Of a stretch of DNA of 64,000 nucleotides, positions 36,864 to 45,925 are shown piece by piece. Below the pieces are notes generated by a model, which saw only the letters and a program-made list of their open reading frames with translations, was not told the DNA's origin and did not search any database. Every line of letters starts with the position of its first letter. Within the stretch, counting starts at the first letter, position 1. Position numbers and translations under genes: made by a program. Source of the stretch: Palsa-147 sp049279675 (GTDB taxonomy: Bacteria; Acidobacteriota; Terriglobia; Acidiferrales; UBA7541); the NCBI GenBank assembly GCA_049279675.1, contig JBAPOP010000168.1, positions 62,001 to 126,000 on the forward strand. Direction: 5' to 3'.

Positions 36864-37352
36864 CCCGCGTTCACGGCCAATTCGAGATGAGATGTATTTC
36901 CCGGCACCACCAACACGCTCTAATCACGCGAGCGGAGCCTGTATTCTATCGTGTCCACACTTGCGTATGGTAGGAAGAACTCGAACGCTTTGAATCGTTG
37001 CTATGTCGAGCAGACTGCATCCGTAATTCCGTCCGCGACCAGCGGAGTCATGAGAACTAAAGAAGTATTCGATGGGTTGCAAGCTGAAGAAATCATAGAA
37101 GATATGAAGCCCAATAGTCTAAAAAGCGCAAAGATTCGAACGCTCCTAACGGGGATTCGAACGATTGGCAAGCGAACCAAGATTGGCCGCCGATTTCCCA
37201 TAATGGGATTAAGGGAGCGTCAAAGTTCCAGAGCGAAGATTCGCTTCCCGCGCCCAATATTTCGCAATCTACCTGCAAGAGTTCGCCAGAGCGCGCGACG
37301 GATCCGCGCGTATCTGCGATCGCGGCATGGAGAAACGGGCGTCGGATATCTA
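36864..37352. other. Gap with no assigned gene
   Basis: About 490 bp between the FkbM leader repeat and the next glycosyltransferase stop. No gene is supported. A minus-strand frame ending at 37093 continues beyond the glycosyltransferase end (its 3' part reads protein-like, with several Trp residues) but runs in a different frame from the neighbour and lacks recognised motifs. It could be decayed coding sequence. Confidence 0.35.
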
Positions 37353-38612
37353 TCACCGCTGGGATTTCAGCTGCCGAGCCTGTCGAGACGTAGCCATTCG
37401 GCGCCGAATCAATTTCGCCGACCATTTGCGCCGTTTCGGAATGCCGAGAACCTCTTCGTAAAGTTTGAGGTGCTCTGCGACCATTCGCTTTTCGGTAAAC
37501 ATTGCGAGAGCGCGATCGCGCGCGGCTGCTCCAAGCCGGACACGCATTTCGGGGTCTTCCAATGCCTGTCGGATGCATTGCGCGAGCTCATGAGAGTTTC
37601 CGGGAGCGCACTTCAGCCCTGTAGAACCGAGCACCTCACTCAATCCGCCGATGTCGGATGCGATGACGAGTTTGCCGCGCATCATTTGTTCGATGGCCGC
37701 CAACCCCGCCGTCTCTTCGGATAAGGATGGCATCACGATGGCGACGGCATCGCTCGTGGCCCGAGCCAAGTCTTCGCCTTCAAGGAAGCCAGTGAAAGTT
37801 ATGAGGTGTTGGTATTCGAGAAAACGAACGAGGCCTTGAAGAGATGCGCGCTCCGGGCCGTCTCCTATGATTCGGAGACTAAATTCGCAACCTTGCTCCG
37901 CGAGTTCGATCGCCGCGCTGATCAGAACGGAGACGCCTTTATCAGGCGTAAGGCGCCCGACGTAAACGACGCAAGGCGCGGGTGACGCGCTCATGTTGTG
38001 CGTGGCGGCGAGCCCAGTGTGCGATCGAGTTCCGTTGTAAATCGTGCGTGAAGCGGGCAACGAGAGCCGCTTGGCAGCGTGGTCGCTGACCGCAACGTTC
38101 GCGACGGCGCGCCGGGAAAGCCATAGACGCGGGTACGCGAGCGCCGCGTGCCAGAAGCTTCGACGCCAGCCGACGTTCGTGGCGTGACACCGCACACAAT
38201 TGCGGATGCGTCCGTTGAGGAAATGATTCGGGCAAGGCGAACGGTCAGGATTCTGGAGCAATAGGCCATCGGGACAGACCGCTTGATAGTTGTGATGCTG
38301 AATGACGAATTTCTTGCGTAGAAGCCATGATAGAAAAAGCGGGAGCAGTGCAGGCCCGGCAAGATGAACTACTTCGCTCGTCCGAATCAGACGAATCAGC
38401 TCGGTGAAACTCGGGCGACGAACGACCGCGAACGGCATGGTGCGATCGTCCATTTCGCCGGCGGGAGTTGCAGTGACGAATGTCAGCCGGGCCGAGTCGC
38501 CGAGCGATCGGAGTTCAGATGCGAGGCCGCCGGCGAGTGACATCATCGCCGTTTGGGTTCCACCAATGGCAGGGGCCCAATCGTGTGAGTAGACAAGGAT
38601 TTTCATATTCAC
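37353..38612 (-). CDS. GT4 family glycosyltransferase with Cys-rich N-domain
   Basis: GT-B glycosyltransferase of 419 residues, a tandem paralogue of the gene at 38797-39954 (both begin K-[IL]-L-x-YSHDWAP-x-IGG-x-QT). The N-domain has a Cys set with spacing C-x13-C-x11-C-x2-C (Cys113, 127, 139, 142) after a His-His pair, shared with its paralogue. The C-domain has PSLSEETAGLAAIEQMMRG (E-x7-E region). A second Met at residue 3 (MKILVYSH) is an alternative start. Sugar donor unknown. Confidence 0.88.
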   Translation of the reverse strand: MNMKILVYSHDWAPAIGGTQTAMMSLAGGLASELRSLGDSARLTFVTATPAGEMDDRTMPFAVVRRPSFTELIRLIRTSEVVHLAGPALLPLFLSWLLRKKFVIQHHNYQAVCPDGLLLQNPDRSPCPNHFLNGRIRNCVRCHATNVGWRRSFWHAALAYPRLWLSRRAVANVAVSDHAAKRLSLPASRTIYNGTRSHTGLAATHNMSASPAPCVVYVGRLTPDKGVSVLISAAIELAEQGCEFSLRIIGDGPERASLQGLVRFLEYQHLITFTGFLEGEDLARATSDAVAIVMPSLSEETAGLAAIEQMMRGKLVIASDIGGLSEVLGSTGLKCAPGNSHELAQCIRQALEDPEMRVRLGAAARDRALAMFTEKRMVAEHLKLYEEVLGIPKRRKWSAKLIRRRMATSRQARQLKSQR

Positions 38613-38796
38613 CAGTCTTGTAAACAGTTGGGATGGAGGACGGACTCAGGCACGCAGATAATGGAGTCAGCATTTCGTGTGCATTTTTAGTCCGGCCGGA
38701 ATCGCATCTAGAATTCGAGCCTTACTTAGTACACCTGCAACAGCGTGTAAACATGGACTTATACGTAGGCTGTTGTACGGAGATGCTGCGAGGGAG

Positions 38797-39954
38797 CTAA
38801 ATCTTCCGGTACACGCGGGCGTGATTATTGACCATCTCGTGGACTGAGAAGAGTTCGGCGGCCCGATCTCTCGCGCGTTTTCCAAGACTATCGATTAGCG
38901 CGGGATCATCGAGTAATTTCGCCATACAGTTTGCGAGCGCGGACGCGTCCCCGGGAGGGAACTTCAGTCCGCCATCGGCGACTACCTCCGACAGACCGCC
39001 TATGTCGGCCACGATAGTTGCTTTTCCTCGCGCCATTTGTTCCATGGCAGCAAGGCCCGCGGTTTCTTCCCAAATCGATGGCATCAGCACGACGTCCACA
39101 TCGTTCACGGCCCGTTGAAGTGCATCGCCATCGAGGAAGCCGAGAAATGACACAACGTTACCGAGCTGTTTTTCCGCCACCAACTTCTGAAGAGGATCGC
39201 GCTCCTGGCCGTCGCCGATAAAGTCCACATGGAAGGGGCGAGCGTGGCTTCGCAAACGATCGATGGCGTCAACGATTAGCCCGAGTCCTTTGATACTTAC
39301 CAGTCTGCCGACGTATGCGAACTTGATTTGGCGTGATGGGTCGGAGTTGGCGGCCGGCAGGAACGAGACATCCTGGACGCCGTGATAGACGACTTGAGAA
39401 CGCGGCAACTGTATTCGTAGTTGGACGTGTTCCGAGACGGCGATGTTGGCAGCGACGCGGCGGCAGAGCCATCGGCGCGGAAACGTCAGCGCGAGCATTC
39501 GCAGGCTCTTGGCGAATCCGTCTTTTCCGGTATTGCATTGAATGCATTTCAAATAGCGCCGCTGCGAGAAATAGCCAGGACAGACCGTTTGCGTGGGTTC
39601 GTAGAAAAGCAGGCCGTTGGGGCAGATCGCGTTGTAGCCGTGATGCTCGACAACTGCGGGCTTCCCGAGCAACCAGGCGAGCGACAGCGGGAGCAAGCTA
39701 GGGCCAGCCAGGTGAATTAGATCGGCTTCGCGCAGAAGCGACGCGAGTTGAAAGAAACCCGGCGCGCGTACGACTCGATAGGGGAGCGCGTTATCGTCCA
39801 TTTCGCCGCGCGGTGTCTTTGTGACGAGAGTGACGTCAATCGATGCAGAGCCGGCGCCGTCGCGACTCGCGAAGCCTTGTGCGAGAAGCGTCGCAATCGT
39901 TTGCACTCCCCCAATCGTCGGCGCCCAGTCGTGGCTGTAGAGCAAAAGTTTCAT
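38797..39954 (-). CDS. GT4 family glycosyltransferase with Cys-rich N-domain
   Basis: GT-B glycosyltransferase of 385 residues, tandem paralogue of 37353-38612. The same Cys spacing is kept (Cys111, 125, 137, 140). The C-domain has MPSIWEETAGLAAMEQMARG. The frame is open to 40257, but ATG 39954 fits the family start and overlaps by 4 bp (ATGA) the stop of the upstream glycosyltransferase, so translation is coupled. The duplicate pair probably adds related sugars or is a recent duplication. Confidence 0.9.
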   Translation of the reverse strand: MKLLLYSHDWAPTIGGVQTIATLLAQGFASRDGAGSASIDVTLVTKTPRGEMDDNALPYRVVRAPGFFQLASLLREADLIHLAGPSLLPLSLAWLLGKPAVVEHHGYNAICPNGLLFYEPTQTVCPGYFSQRRYLKCIQCNTGKDGFAKSLRMLALTFPRRWLCRRVAANIAVSEHVQLRIQLPRSQVVYHGVQDVSFLPAANSDPSRQIKFAYVGRLVSIKGLGLIVDAIDRLRSHARPFHVDFIGDGQERDPLQKLVAEKQLGNVVSFLGFLDGDALQRAVNDVDVVLMPSIWEETAGLAAMEQMARGKATIVADIGGLSEVVADGGLKFPPGDASALANCMAKLLDDPALIDSLGKRARDRAAELFSVHEMVNNHARVYRKI

Positions 39955-41045
39955 TTTGGCGGCGTGTCGAATGATTGGAGCATGGCGGTGTAGCGGGCGG
40001 CAACTGCGTCCCACGAGAAATACTTGGCGTGCGCGCGGCGATTTCTTTCGTGCAGGTCTTGCCAGAGCGCCGCGTCGGTGAGGACCCGAACGGCGGCGTC
40101 GCCGAGAGTATCGAGCGCACCCCATTGAGCAAATTCGATTCCGGCTTCGTCGAGCTCGGTATAGCGGCCGCGCTGGCCGAAGGCGATGATCGGCACGCCG
40201 CAGGCAATCGCCGCGAGCGCGCTGCCGCGGTTGAGCGACAACTCGCCGCGAACGCAAAGAAATGCATCGAGTGCTTGCAGCGTCCGGGCAATTTCCTCAG
40301 CGGGCAGCACGCCGCTCAGCCGGTATTTGATGCCCATCCGACGCAGCGGCCCTTCGAGAAGAGGCGCAGCTTCGGGAGTGCCGTTGCCGAAAATCTCCAA
40401 TTGAAGCGCCGGGACGCGCGCTTTGGCTTGCTCGACGACAAAAAGAATTTCTGTGACTTCTCGTTGCCTGTAGTTTTTGCCGGAGATGCAGAAAACGCCG
40501 ATGATCTTCGGCTCGCCATTCGGCGTAAAGCTCTTCTTGTCGCTGGCCACAGGGATGTTGGCGCCGATGGGTACGAAGGCCAGCTTGCCTTGGTTGGAAT
40601 GTGGCCATCGGAGCTCGCCGGTGGAAATCGTGGAGATACTCTGAGTCGAACGGGCGAGAAGCCTCGCCATGATCCAGTATTGAATTTTTCGACGAATGCG
40701 ATTGTGGATGCCGGGGAGCGGATCGAGTTTTACGTCGTGGAATACGACCGCACATCTCACGCCGCGCTTCAGAAGCAGCCGCTGCACAGCCAGCACGCGG
40801 AAGGGGAATCCGCGCCGCGACCACGCCATCGCGGTATATTGCAGCAGGACCCACTGGCCCGACCAATTGCGGCTCTCTTGCGAAAGCCATTGCATCGCCC
40901 CACGCCATCCGCGCTCTGCCCACGGCACGTGCACGATTTCCAGATCGATGTTTTGCTGCCGTAGTGCTTGCGCGAGAAAGCTGCAGTAGTCGGCAACGCC
41001 ATCCGTCGGCTCATCGCGCCGCCCGAGAAGGGCAATGACTTTCAT
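39951..41045 (-). CDS. GT-B family glycosyltransferase
   Basis: Glycosyltransferase of 364 residues with a GT4-like fold. The N-domain begins VIALLGRRDEPTDGVADYCS, and the C-domain shows LEIFGNGTPEAAPLLEGPLR and GELSLNRGSALAAIACGVP in place of the usual E-x7-E stretch. It is less typical than its neighbours and so is assigned by overall pattern. Upstream, 97 bp separate it from carbamoyltransferase copy 3. Its stop overlaps the start of the next GT gene. Confidence 0.8.
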   Translation of the reverse strand: MKVIALLGRRDEPTDGVADYCSFLAQALRQQNIDLEIVHVPWAERGWRGAMQWLSQESRNWSGQWVLLQYTAMAWSRRGFPFRVLAVQRLLLKRGVRCAVVFHDVKLDPLPGIHNRIRRKIQYWIMARLLARSTQSISTISTGELRWPHSNQGKLAFVPIGANIPVASDKKSFTPNGEPKIIGVFCISGKNYRQREVTEILFVVEQAKARVPALQLEIFGNGTPEAAPLLEGPLRRMGIKYRLSGVLPAEEIARTLQALDAFLCVRGELSLNRGSALAAIACGVPIIAFGQRGRYTELDEAGIEFAQWGALDTLGDAAVRVLTDAALWQDLHERNRRAHAKYFSWDAVAARYTAMLQSFDTPPK

Positions 41046-41142
41046 TCGGGGATCCGCTAATTCTCGCGCCGCGAGCGCGAGAACACGAAGGGAGCTGTGA
41101 GCGCGCTCCAGGCCGCGCCCATTTTTCGATTCATTTTTTGGC

Positions 41143-42819
41143 TCATTTTTCCACTAGGAAATTGCCGAGGATCAGCGCGTCGAGCCCGGAGCTGTAAAAG
41201 GTGCGAATGGCATCGGTCGGCGAGCAGACGATTGGTTCGCCGCGAAGATTGAAGGAGGTATTCATAATCACGGGCACGCCGGTCCGATCTCCGAATTCCT
41301 TGATGAGCTGCCAGTAGAGAGGATTTACGTCTCGTTCGACCGTCTGAGGCCGCGCACTCCCATCAACGTGCGTCACTGAAGGAATCACGCTGCGCTTTTC
41401 AGGCCGCACTTGAGACGTGACGATCATGAAAGGCGAGTCGGGCGGATTCTCGAGATAATCTCCGGCAGCTTCCGCGAGCATTGACGGAGCGAACGGCCGC
41501 CACCATTCGCGAAATTTTACAGCGTTGTTCACGCGAGCGTTCATTTCGGGATCGCGCGGATCGGCAAGGATGGAACGGCTGCCCAGCGCGCGAGGGCCGA
41601 ATTCCATGCGTCCCTGCACCCAGCCAAGAATTTTTCCATCCGCGAGCAATTCGGCGGCGGCGCTAGCGGGGTCGGAGAGCTTCGTACTGCGAATTTTGTA
41701 CGTCTGAAGCGCTTTTTCGATTTCGGCTTCCGGGATTTCATTGCCGAGATACGCGTGGCGCATTCGATGGAGCGGCAGCTTGCCGCCGTTATCGAGGTAG
41801 GGAGCGAGCGCGGCGCCGAGGCAAACGCCGTCGTCGCCTGCCGCCGGCTGAACGAACAGCCGATCCACCAAGCCCGATACGAGAATTTTTCCATTGGCCT
41901 TGGAGTTCAGCGCGACCCCGCCGGCAAGACACACATTGCGGCACTTCGTGGCTTCGACAGCGGCGCGAACCAGCGTAAACATGGCTCGCTCGCAAACGTC
42001 CTGTACCGCGAATGCCACGTTCTTGTGCTGATCCGCGATATCGCTCTCCGGCTCGCGCGATGGGCCCAGCAGCTGTTCAATTCCGGCGGTGGGCGCCGCA
42101 TTGGTTCCGAACAACTTTTGCGTGTCGACGCGATACGGATGGTCTTCGGGATCCGCGAATGGACTCAAGTTCACGCCGGGCTCGCCGTAGGGCGCGAGGC
42201 CCATCACTTTCCATTCGTCGCTATTCGGAACAAAGCCGAGGAAATGCGTGAACTGCGCATAGAACAAGCCAAGCGAATTCGGCCACGGAATCGTCAGGAC
42301 ATGCTCGAGCCGCCCGGCGCGGCCATGCCAAATTGAGGTTGCTTCCCATGCGCCGCGACCGTCAATCACGATGACGGCGGCATCATCGAAGCCCGAGAAG
42401 GCGTACGCGCTGATGGCGTGGGCGAGGTGATGATCGACGAAACGTATTTGCGCTTTCGTCGGGCCAAAAGTTCGCAAGAAGGGTTTCGCGCCGCCACCCT
42501 GATGCCACATGCTCGCGGAGTAGCGTGTCGAATTTAGGATGTTGAGGTACGTCGCCGGGTACTTGCTGGTGGCAAAACTCGCCAAGTCGTGACGATAGAG
42601 AGCGCCGGGCCGAGGCCAACCGAAACAAACAAAATCCAGATCCTTCGCCTGTACGGCTGCGAAATCGAGGCACGCCTGAACCGCGCGAACTGGAAAGCGC
42701 GCGTCGTGTTTCTCGCGGCTCAATCGCTCCTCAGCGATAGCGAACAAAGTCACGCCATCTCGAGCGATCGAGGCCGAGGAATCGTGCATTTGCGAATAGT
42801 TGATTCCGAGACTGATCAA
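41143..42819 (-). CDS. O-carbamoyltransferase (NodU/CmcH family), copy 3
   Basis: Third carbamoyltransferase, 558 residues. It shows SLGINYSQMHDSSASI near the start, DHHLAHAISAYAFSGF as the metal-binding motif, WGPRALGSR-type FGPRALGSRSILADP in the C-domain, and MNTSFNLRGEPIV at the end. The start is TTG 42819: GGAGG lies 7 nt upstream, and the TTGA overlaps the stop of the methyltransferase gene (42816-43652). A longer frame to 42852 is open but adds charged residues with no family match. It probably carbamoylates a sugar in the same glycan. Confidence 0.93.
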   Translation of the reverse strand: MISLGINYSQMHDSSASIARDGVTLFAIAEERLSREKHDARFPVRAVQACLDFAAVQAKDLDFVCFGWPRPGALYRHDLASFATSKYPATYLNILNSTRYSASMWHQGGGAKPFLRTFGPTKAQIRFVDHHLAHAISAYAFSGFDDAAVIVIDGRGAWEATSIWHGRAGRLEHVLTIPWPNSLGLFYAQFTHFLGFVPNSDEWKVMGLAPYGEPGVNLSPFADPEDHPYRVDTQKLFGTNAAPTAGIEQLLGPSREPESDIADQHKNVAFAVQDVCERAMFTLVRAAVEATKCRNVCLAGGVALNSKANGKILVSGLVDRLFVQPAAGDDGVCLGAALAPYLDNGGKLPLHRMRHAYLGNEIPEAEIEKALQTYKIRSTKLSDPASAAAELLADGKILGWVQGRMEFGPRALGSRSILADPRDPEMNARVNNAVKFREWWRPFAPSMLAEAAGDYLENPPDSPFMIVTSQVRPEKRSVIPSVTHVDGSARPQTVERDVNPLYWQLIKEFGDRTGVPVIMNTSFNLRGEPIVCSPTDAIRTFYSSGLDALILGNFLVEK

Positions 42820-43652
42820 CCGCGATCCTCCGTCGCTTTTTTCCCCCAACACCAGGCCATTTGCGTTTCGTCGCCCGCGAATTGCAAAGAAGTTGCTCCC
42901 GCGTCGCGAAGGACGGTACCGACTTCATCTTTCGTGAGAGCCACGCCGTGCCAGCTCTTCCCCACCATTTCAGGATCCAGCCCCAGACCCGACGCGATCG
43001 CGCGTCCCGCGCGCCTCAGGCCCGCAGACCAGAATAAATTTACGATTCGCCATGTTGTCCGGCCTCGCCAATTCATCGGCGGTTTTTGCGCGCCGTTGTA
43101 TTGAAAGAGAAAAACGCCACTGGGCGCCAACACTCTGACGAATTCGCGCAGCAGGCCGTGAGCAAGCGAAGATTGCGGCAGGTGCTGGAGCACGATATAG
43201 CTAAACACAAAATTGCTTGACGCGGTTTCCAGTCCACTTAACGTTGCGCCGTCGGCGAGAACCCAATTGATGTTGGAAAAGTCGCTCAGATACCTTTTCC
43301 CTTGCGCTTGCATCTCCGAAGAAATGTCGACGGCTGAAACGCGGCCGAAACGCTGTGCGAAACCTCGCGTCATGCGCCCCGCACCGCATCCCACCTCAAC
43401 CATTGATTTGCCTGACGCTTGAAAACCGAGCTCGTTCAAAATCGGTTCGACGAGGCGCTTATAGTCTTCTTCGCCTGAATTGAAAAAGGAATCGAGGTCC
43501 CAGTCGGAGCGCCAACTGGCGATGTAATAGAAAGCGTTCTTGCGGGCACGCTCGTCCCAGTCCTGTCGAATCGACTTGGTTACTCGATCGCTTGTCATCC
43601 GTTGTTCCACTGAATCGTCAAGGCTCGTGATTGCTCCAACCGCATTGGTCAT
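42816..43652 (-). CDS. Class I SAM-dependent methyltransferase
   Basis: Cytosolic methyltransferase of 278 residues. Motif I is MVEVGCGAGRMTRGFA, followed by VSAVDISSEM (acidic loop) and the later FVFSYIVLQHLP (motif IV region). Such enzymes in glycan loci methylate sugar hydroxyls or other small groups, or act with the carbamoyltransferase downstream, to which it is coupled by a TTGA overlap. The substrate cannot be told. It follows a GT2 gene with a 67-bp gap. Confidence 0.88.
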   Translation of the reverse strand: MTNAVGAITSLDDSVEQRMTSDRVTKSIRQDWDERARKNAFYYIASWRSDWDLDSFFNSGEEDYKRLVEPILNELGFQASGKSMVEVGCGAGRMTRGFAQRFGRVSAVDISSEMQAQGKRYLSDFSNINWVLADGATLSGLETASSNFVFSYIVLQHLPQSSLAHGLLREFVRVLAPSGVFLFQYNGAQKPPMNWRGRTTWRIVNLFWSAGLRRAGRAIASGLGLDPEMVGKSWHGVALTKDEVGTVLRDAGATSLQFAGDETQMAWCWGKKATEDRG

Positions 43653-43719
43653 AGTTGCCGCGTTTATTGCCGTGCGATCGCGCTCCGAGCCCGATTCGCT
43701 CGCGCGGGAATGGCCGTCG

Positions 43720-44802
43720 TCATTTCCCCGCAGCGGTACCGCGAGAGAGAGGCTTTTCCTGAATGGCAGCGGCCGGCGAGGGCTCTCCCACCCAACTGCG
43801 ATAGCGGCGCAGATTTTTCTCGGCGTAGAGGTTCCTGAGTTTATAAAACGTCCGAGGCGGCAAGATCAGAGTAAAAAGAAGCGAAAGTTGCTTGTAAACC
43901 CGATAGCCGAAGGGCGCGCACGAATGATTCAGCCGAAAATCTTCCTGCTCGATAAAGTAAGTCTGCCAGGGCATCCCGCCGTCGAGCGTCAATTTCATCC
44001 GTCCAACCGTCAGCAGAATCGGATCGACAATGATTTCGATCGAGTCCTCCGGGATTCCGGCTGCCGCTAATTGAATGGCGAGTTCCCGCGCGAGGCAAGT
44101 GAGCGAATTCAGCTTGCGGCGCATCCGCACGGGATCGTCGGCGCTGAATTGATATTGATTCTGATCGTGCAGCCGGTAGTGAGTGAAGCACCCGGGAAGC
44201 AATACGGCGCTGCTGTGCGCGATGGACATGGCCGACATAAATTCGTCCGCTTCGACGACGAGAGCGTTGGGGATCGGCAGAACTCGATCCAGAACGCTGC
44301 GCCGGATGGAAACGCGGCTCGTACCGAGAAAACACATGTAGTCCCGAAAAGTTCGCGCGCCCTTTAGAGAGCGAATATCGAAACTGCCCGGAAATTCCGC
44401 TGAAAGCGCCGAGGCCGTTCCGGCAGCTGAATCATGCTGGATGATTCCGTGGCCGATGGCGCCGACCCAAGGATTTTTTTCGAATGTGGCCATCACCTCA
44501 GTCAGTTTGATTTTTTCCCACCAATCATCGCCATCGAGAAACGCGATGATTTCTCCGCGGGCTTCCGGTATGCCGAAATTGAACGCCGATGCCTGGCCGC
44601 CATTTTCCTTACGCAGGTAGCGCACCTGGGGCGCGAATTTCTTTACGATGTCAGGTGTGCGATCCGTGGAGCCATCGTCCACCACAAGAATTTCCATCTC
44701 GTTCGACGCAAAATCCTGCTCGAGCACACTCACGATTGCTTCTTCGATGAAGCGCTCGTGGTTGTACGTATCAATCAGCGCCGTGACTGCGAACTGCGCC
44801 AT
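43720..44802 (-). CDS. GT2 family glycosyltransferase
   Basis: GT-A glycosyltransferase of 360 residues. The nucleotide-binding region is ALIDTYNHERFIEEAI with VVDDGSTDRTPDI, and the DxD-type metal site is IIAFLDGDDWW. Typical bacterial GT2 of polysaccharide clusters, transferring a sugar from an NDP donor. Start ATG at 44802 (MAQFAVTAL). Confidence 0.9.
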   Translation of the reverse strand: MAQFAVTALIDTYNHERFIEEAIVSVLEQDFASNEMEILVVDDGSTDRTPDIVKKFAPQVRYLRKENGGQASAFNFGIPEARGEIIAFLDGDDWWEKIKLTEVMATFEKNPWVGAIGHGIIQHDSAAGTASALSAEFPGSFDIRSLKGARTFRDYMCFLGTSRVSIRRSVLDRVLPIPNALVVEADEFMSAMSIAHSSAVLLPGCFTHYRLHDQNQYQFSADDPVRMRRKLNSLTCLARELAIQLAAAGIPEDSIEIIVDPILLTVGRMKLTLDGGMPWQTYFIEQEDFRLNHSCAPFGYRVYKQLSLLFTLILPPRTFYKLRNLYAEKNLRRYRSWVGEPSPAAAIQEKPLSRGTAAGK

Positions 44803-44851
44803 TACAATTTTAACTGCCTTTTTGTCCCACTCGTGCCCGTGCTGGATTCGC

Positions 44852-45925
44852 TCACGGTCTGGTGCCTGAGCTAGCGCTGCGAAGCAGCCCCTGCTCGAGG
44901 GCCACCATCTCCTTCAAGATGTCGTCGAGGTTTCGCGTGATTCCCCAACCTGGAAAATGCGATTTCAGCTTGCGCAAATCGCTGATGTAACAGATGTGAT
45001 CGCCTTTGCGCGCCTGATCGTTATACACCCACTTGATTTTCCGCCCGCTCAGTTCGTCGATTCGGGCAATCGCTTCGAGCACGGAGACGCTATTTCCGCG
45101 CCCGCCGCCGAGGTTATAGACTTCGCCGGGCCGCGGATTCGCGGCGAACGCTTCCATAGCAGCGATTACATCGTGGCTATGAATGTTATCGCGGACCTGC
45201 TTGCCTTTGTATCCATAGACGCTGTAGGTCTGTCCGGAAAACGCCACGCGCACGAGATACGACAGGAATCCGTGCAGCTCCACGCCGCTGTGATTCGGCC
45301 CCGTCAGGCAGCCGCCGCGGAAGATTCCCACGGGTAGTCCGTAGTAGCGCCCGTATTCCTGCGCCATCACGTCAGCGGCGACTTTCGAAGCGCCGAAAAT
45401 GGAGTGGAGCGAGCGATCGATGCGAAAATCCTCGGCGATGCCCTCGATGTCCTTCGGATCGGAATAATCATAACGGGTGGGAAGCTCTTTGAGCGGCAGT
45501 TCGTTCGGCGCGTCGCCATAAACTTTGTTCGTGCTCATGAAAAGGAAAATCGCTTCGGGGCTGGATTGGCGCGCCGCTTCGAGAAGATTCAGTGTGCCGC
45601 CCGCGTTGACGTCGAAATCCACTAGCGGGATTTGGCTCGCTTTGTCGTGCGATGGCTGGGCGGCACAGTGAATGATTCGATCGAAGCGATGCTCGCGGAA
45701 CAGGTTAAATACTGCCTCTCGATTTCGAATGTCCAGCTCGTGATGCGTGAAATGTTTCGTTGCCGCGCGCAAGCGGGAGAGATTCCACGTTGTGTCGCCG
45801 GGAGGCCCAAAGAACTCGCGGCGCATGTTGTTGTCCACGCCGATGACGCTGTGGCCTTTGCGGTCGAAATGCTCGACCGCCTCCGACCCGATCAGCCCGC
45901 TGCTTCCCGTAACGAGAATTTTCAT
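44852..45925 (-). CDS. CDP-paratose 2-epimerase-like SDR enzyme with Phe at catalytic Tyr
   Basis: Extended SDR protein of 357 residues. The Rossmann motif is TGSSGLIG, and the family segments STNKVYGD (131-138), RGGCLTGPNHSG and GKQVRDNIHSHDV are present. The expected catalytic YxxxK reads IFGASK (Phe177, Lys181), so the Tyr is replaced. This form occurs in a known-looking subgroup and may have altered chemistry. It is the tandem paralogue of 45922-47031, overlapping it by ATGA. By family, related enzymes invert C2 of CDP-paratose to CDP-tyvelose. Open frame extends to 46465, but ATG 45925 fits. Confidence 0.82.
   Translation of the reverse strand: MKILVTGSSGLIGSEAVEHFDRKGHSVIGVDNNMRREFFGPPGDTTWNLSRLRAATKHFTHHELDIRNREAVFNLFREHRFDRIIHCAAQPSHDKASQIPLVDFDVNAGGTLNLLEAARQSSPEAIFLFMSTNKVYGDAPNELPLKELPTRYDYSDPKDIEGIAEDFRIDRSLHSIFGASKVAADVMAQEYGRYYGLPVGIFRGGCLTGPNHSGVELHGFLSYLVRVAFSGQTYSVYGYKGKQVRDNIHSHDVIAAMEAFAANPRPGEVYNLGGGRGNSVSVLEAIARIDELSGRKIKWVYNDQARKGDHICYISDLRKLKSHFPGWGITRNLDDILKEMVALEQGLLRSASSGTRP

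Noticed and set aside
37093..37425. Minus-strand frame with a partly protein-like C-terminal stretch
   Set aside because: Starts inside the glycosyltransferase gene in another frame; no ribosome site or motif supports it, so kept only as a note in the gap entry.
36951..37724. 257-codon plus-strand frame opposite a glycosyltransferase
   Set aside because: Most of it is antisense to the GT4 gene; Arg/Ser-rich shadow without motifs.
39955..40257. Upstream extension of the second Cys-rich GT4 frame
   Set aside because: Arg-rich sequence overlapping the upstream glycosyltransferase in another frame; homology with the paralogue begins at MKLLLYSHDW.
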